NCBI RefSeq assembly: GCF_900182565.1
Contig: NZ_FXTI01000002.1
Location: forward strand, 1 to 64,000
DNA: 64,000 bases
Reading direction: 5' to 3'
Source: Melghirimyces algeriensis
Lineage (GTDB): Bacteria > Bacillota > Bacilli > Thermoactinomycetales > DSM-45169
Part shown: positions 63,228 to 64,000 of the stretch, piece by piece
How positions within the stretch are numbered: the first letter of the stretch is position 1
Layout: each line of letters opens with the position of its first letter
Notes under the pieces: model-generated
Told to the model about the DNA's origin: nothing
The model's database searches: none
Seen by the model: the letters and a program-made list of their open reading frames with translations, nothing else
Program-made: the position numbers and the translations under genes

Positions 63228-63255
63228 GCAGACTTTATCAAGAACTGCGGGCAAA
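63228..63255. repeat. Inverted repeat after the LAL regulator gene
   Basis: TTGCCCGCAG and CTGCGGGCAA form a 10- to 11-bp stem with a 7- to 8-base loop. No T-run follows on the plus strand, so it is either a weak terminator or an mRNA end-protecting hairpin. Confidence 0.5.
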
Positions 63256-63405
63256 AATCATTACTCCCCCTGCCCTCACAGTAATTACATTACAAATCGC
63301 TCACAACCATATCAAAAACCATACTAAAGTATCTATACCTTAATACCGTGTGGAAGGTATACTCACCGTAAATTACCAAGACTTAGGCTAAAAAGGTGCT
63401 GAATC

Positions 63406-63675
63406 ATGTCCAATCAATTAAGTAAACCGATGGTCTATCAAATCAGGATCAAGGGTCATTTAGGTTCTGAGTGGACAGACTGGTTTAAGGGTTTGACCGT
63501 CTCTCTGGAGAAAAACGGCGATACGCTTTTAACTGGCCCGATGGTGGATCAGGCCGCATTGTATGGTCTGCTGAAAAAAGTCCGTGATTTAGGAATGCCA
63601 TTGCTCTCAGTTATATGTGTTGCACCTGACCATTCAACTACAACAGAGGTCAAACAGCAGGAGGAGAACTCATGA
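63406..63675 (+). CDS. Small hypothetical protein co-encoded with an oxidoreductase
   Basis: This 89-residue soluble protein contains KPMVYQIRIKGHLGSEWTDW and ends with LGMPLLSVICVAPDHSTTTE. The pattern (beta strand, W-x-D-W-F-x-G, then L-x-G-P-x-x-D-Q-A-A-L-Y-G-L-L-x-K) occurs in small proteins found beside LAL regulators and zinc-type oxidoreductases. I know no function for it. It overlaps the next gene by four bases (ATGA), so the two are translationally coupled. AAAAGGTG precedes the start. Confidence 0.75.
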   Translation: MSNQLSKPMVYQIRIKGHLGSEWTDWFKGLTVSLEKNGDTLLTGPMVDQAALYGLLKKVRDLGMPLLSVICVAPDHSTTTEVKQQEENS

Positions 63676-64000
63676 AAGCCATTGTATACACAAAATACGG
63701 ATCACCCGATATTCTTCAATTAAAAGAGATAGAAAAACCTGTCCCCAAAGACCATGAAGTACTGGTCAACGTTCATGCCGCTTCTGCAAATGCAGGCGAC
63801 TGGCATCTTCTGAGAGGTACACCCTTCCTGGTTCGCTTCATATACGGAATTCTAAAACCAAAAAACCAGGTTCTCGGTTCTGATGTAGCGGGACGGGTTG
63901 AAGCGGTGGGAAGTAGCGTCACACAGTTTCAGGTCGGTGACGAGGTATTTGCTGACCTGTTCGGGTGTGGTTTTGGTGGTTATGCTGAGTATGTATGCGC
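63672..64000 (+). CDS. NAD(P)-dependent quinone oxidoreductase/MDR enzyme (cut by window end)
   Basis: The first 109 residues of a medium-chain dehydrogenase/reductase are visible. They show KAIVYTKYGSPDILQLKEIE, the GroES-like fold NVHAASANAGDWHLLRGTPF, and GSDVAGRVEAVGSSVTQFQVGDEVF. The CGICGTDLH zinc ligands of classical alcohol dehydrogenases are absent, which fits the quinone-oxidoreductase-like group. AGGAGG precedes ATG 63672. It is coupled to the small gene before it and probably activated by the LAL regulator. Confidence 0.85.
   Translation, partial: MKAIVYTKYGSPDILQLKEIEKPVPKDHEVLVNVHAASANAGDWHLLRGTPFLVRFIYGILKPKNQVLGSDVAGRVEAVGSSVTQFQVGDEVFADLFGCGFGGYAEYVC

Overview
The window looks like a chromosomal segment of a spore-forming Bacillota with strong AGGAGG-type ribosome binding sites and roughly 45-50% GC. 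The mix of a GerPA-like protein, an MntR-type operator, a CcpA cre site, an ECF41 sigma factor, acetoin catabolism and a lactococcin-972-type bacteriocin suggests Bacillales. A Thermoactinomycetaceae relative (Kroppenstedtia/Desmospora-like) is my guess, but I cannot confirm the genus from sequence alone.

Layout. Positions 1-2.1 kb hold a TnpA remnant, a YvbH-like protein and two small exported or membrane proteins. Positions 2.1-18.7 kb form a defence island: a long prokaryotic Argonaute with an intact catalytic tetrad, two large CRISPR arrays with near-identical 213-bp leaders and the same repeat but no cas genes in the window, a complete type I restriction-modification operon (hsdR-hsdM-hsdS) lying between the arrays, a decayed stretch, a DUF421 operon and an orphan tyrosine integrase. 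The second array carries an exact tandem duplication of seven spacer-repeat units. Positions 18.9-23.4 kb hold miscellaneous genes: an EamA transporter, a GNAT acetyltransferase divergent from a MocR regulator, a GrpB-like protein and some remnants.

Positions 23.6-27.8 kb carry an ABC importer for Mn/Zn (TroA/MntABCD type) behind a strong promoter with an MntR-like operator. Positions 27.8-41.5 kb form a sigma-54-controlled catabolic region. It has an acetoin dehydrogenase operon (E1alpha, E1beta, E2, E3), a 2,3-butanediol dehydrogenase with a divergent AcoR-type activator, and an alcohol dehydrogenase-aldehyde dehydrogenase operon with its own activator and a broken DUF779 gene. I can read three -24/-12 promoters, inverted repeats suited to activator binding, and one cre site. 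Together these genes would turn butanediol/acetoin and ethanol into acetyl-CoA and acetate.

Positions 41.7-47.1 kb hold a two-component system and a lantibiotic-immunity-type ABC transporter, interrupted by what looks like an IS200/IS605 right end with an omega-RNA-like hairpin. Positions 47.3-52.3 kb hold a serine hydrolase, a small basic protein and a complete lactococcin 972-like system (precursor, 7-TM immunity-type protein, ABC ATPase). Positions 52.5-64 kb hold GlpQ, an MFS transporter and a methyltransferase that share an operator-like motif, an ECF41 sigma/CMD pair, an alpha/beta hydrolase, a PadR/HAAS pair and a leaderless LAL (MalT-like) regulator. The window ends in a cut-off zinc-type oxidoreductase.
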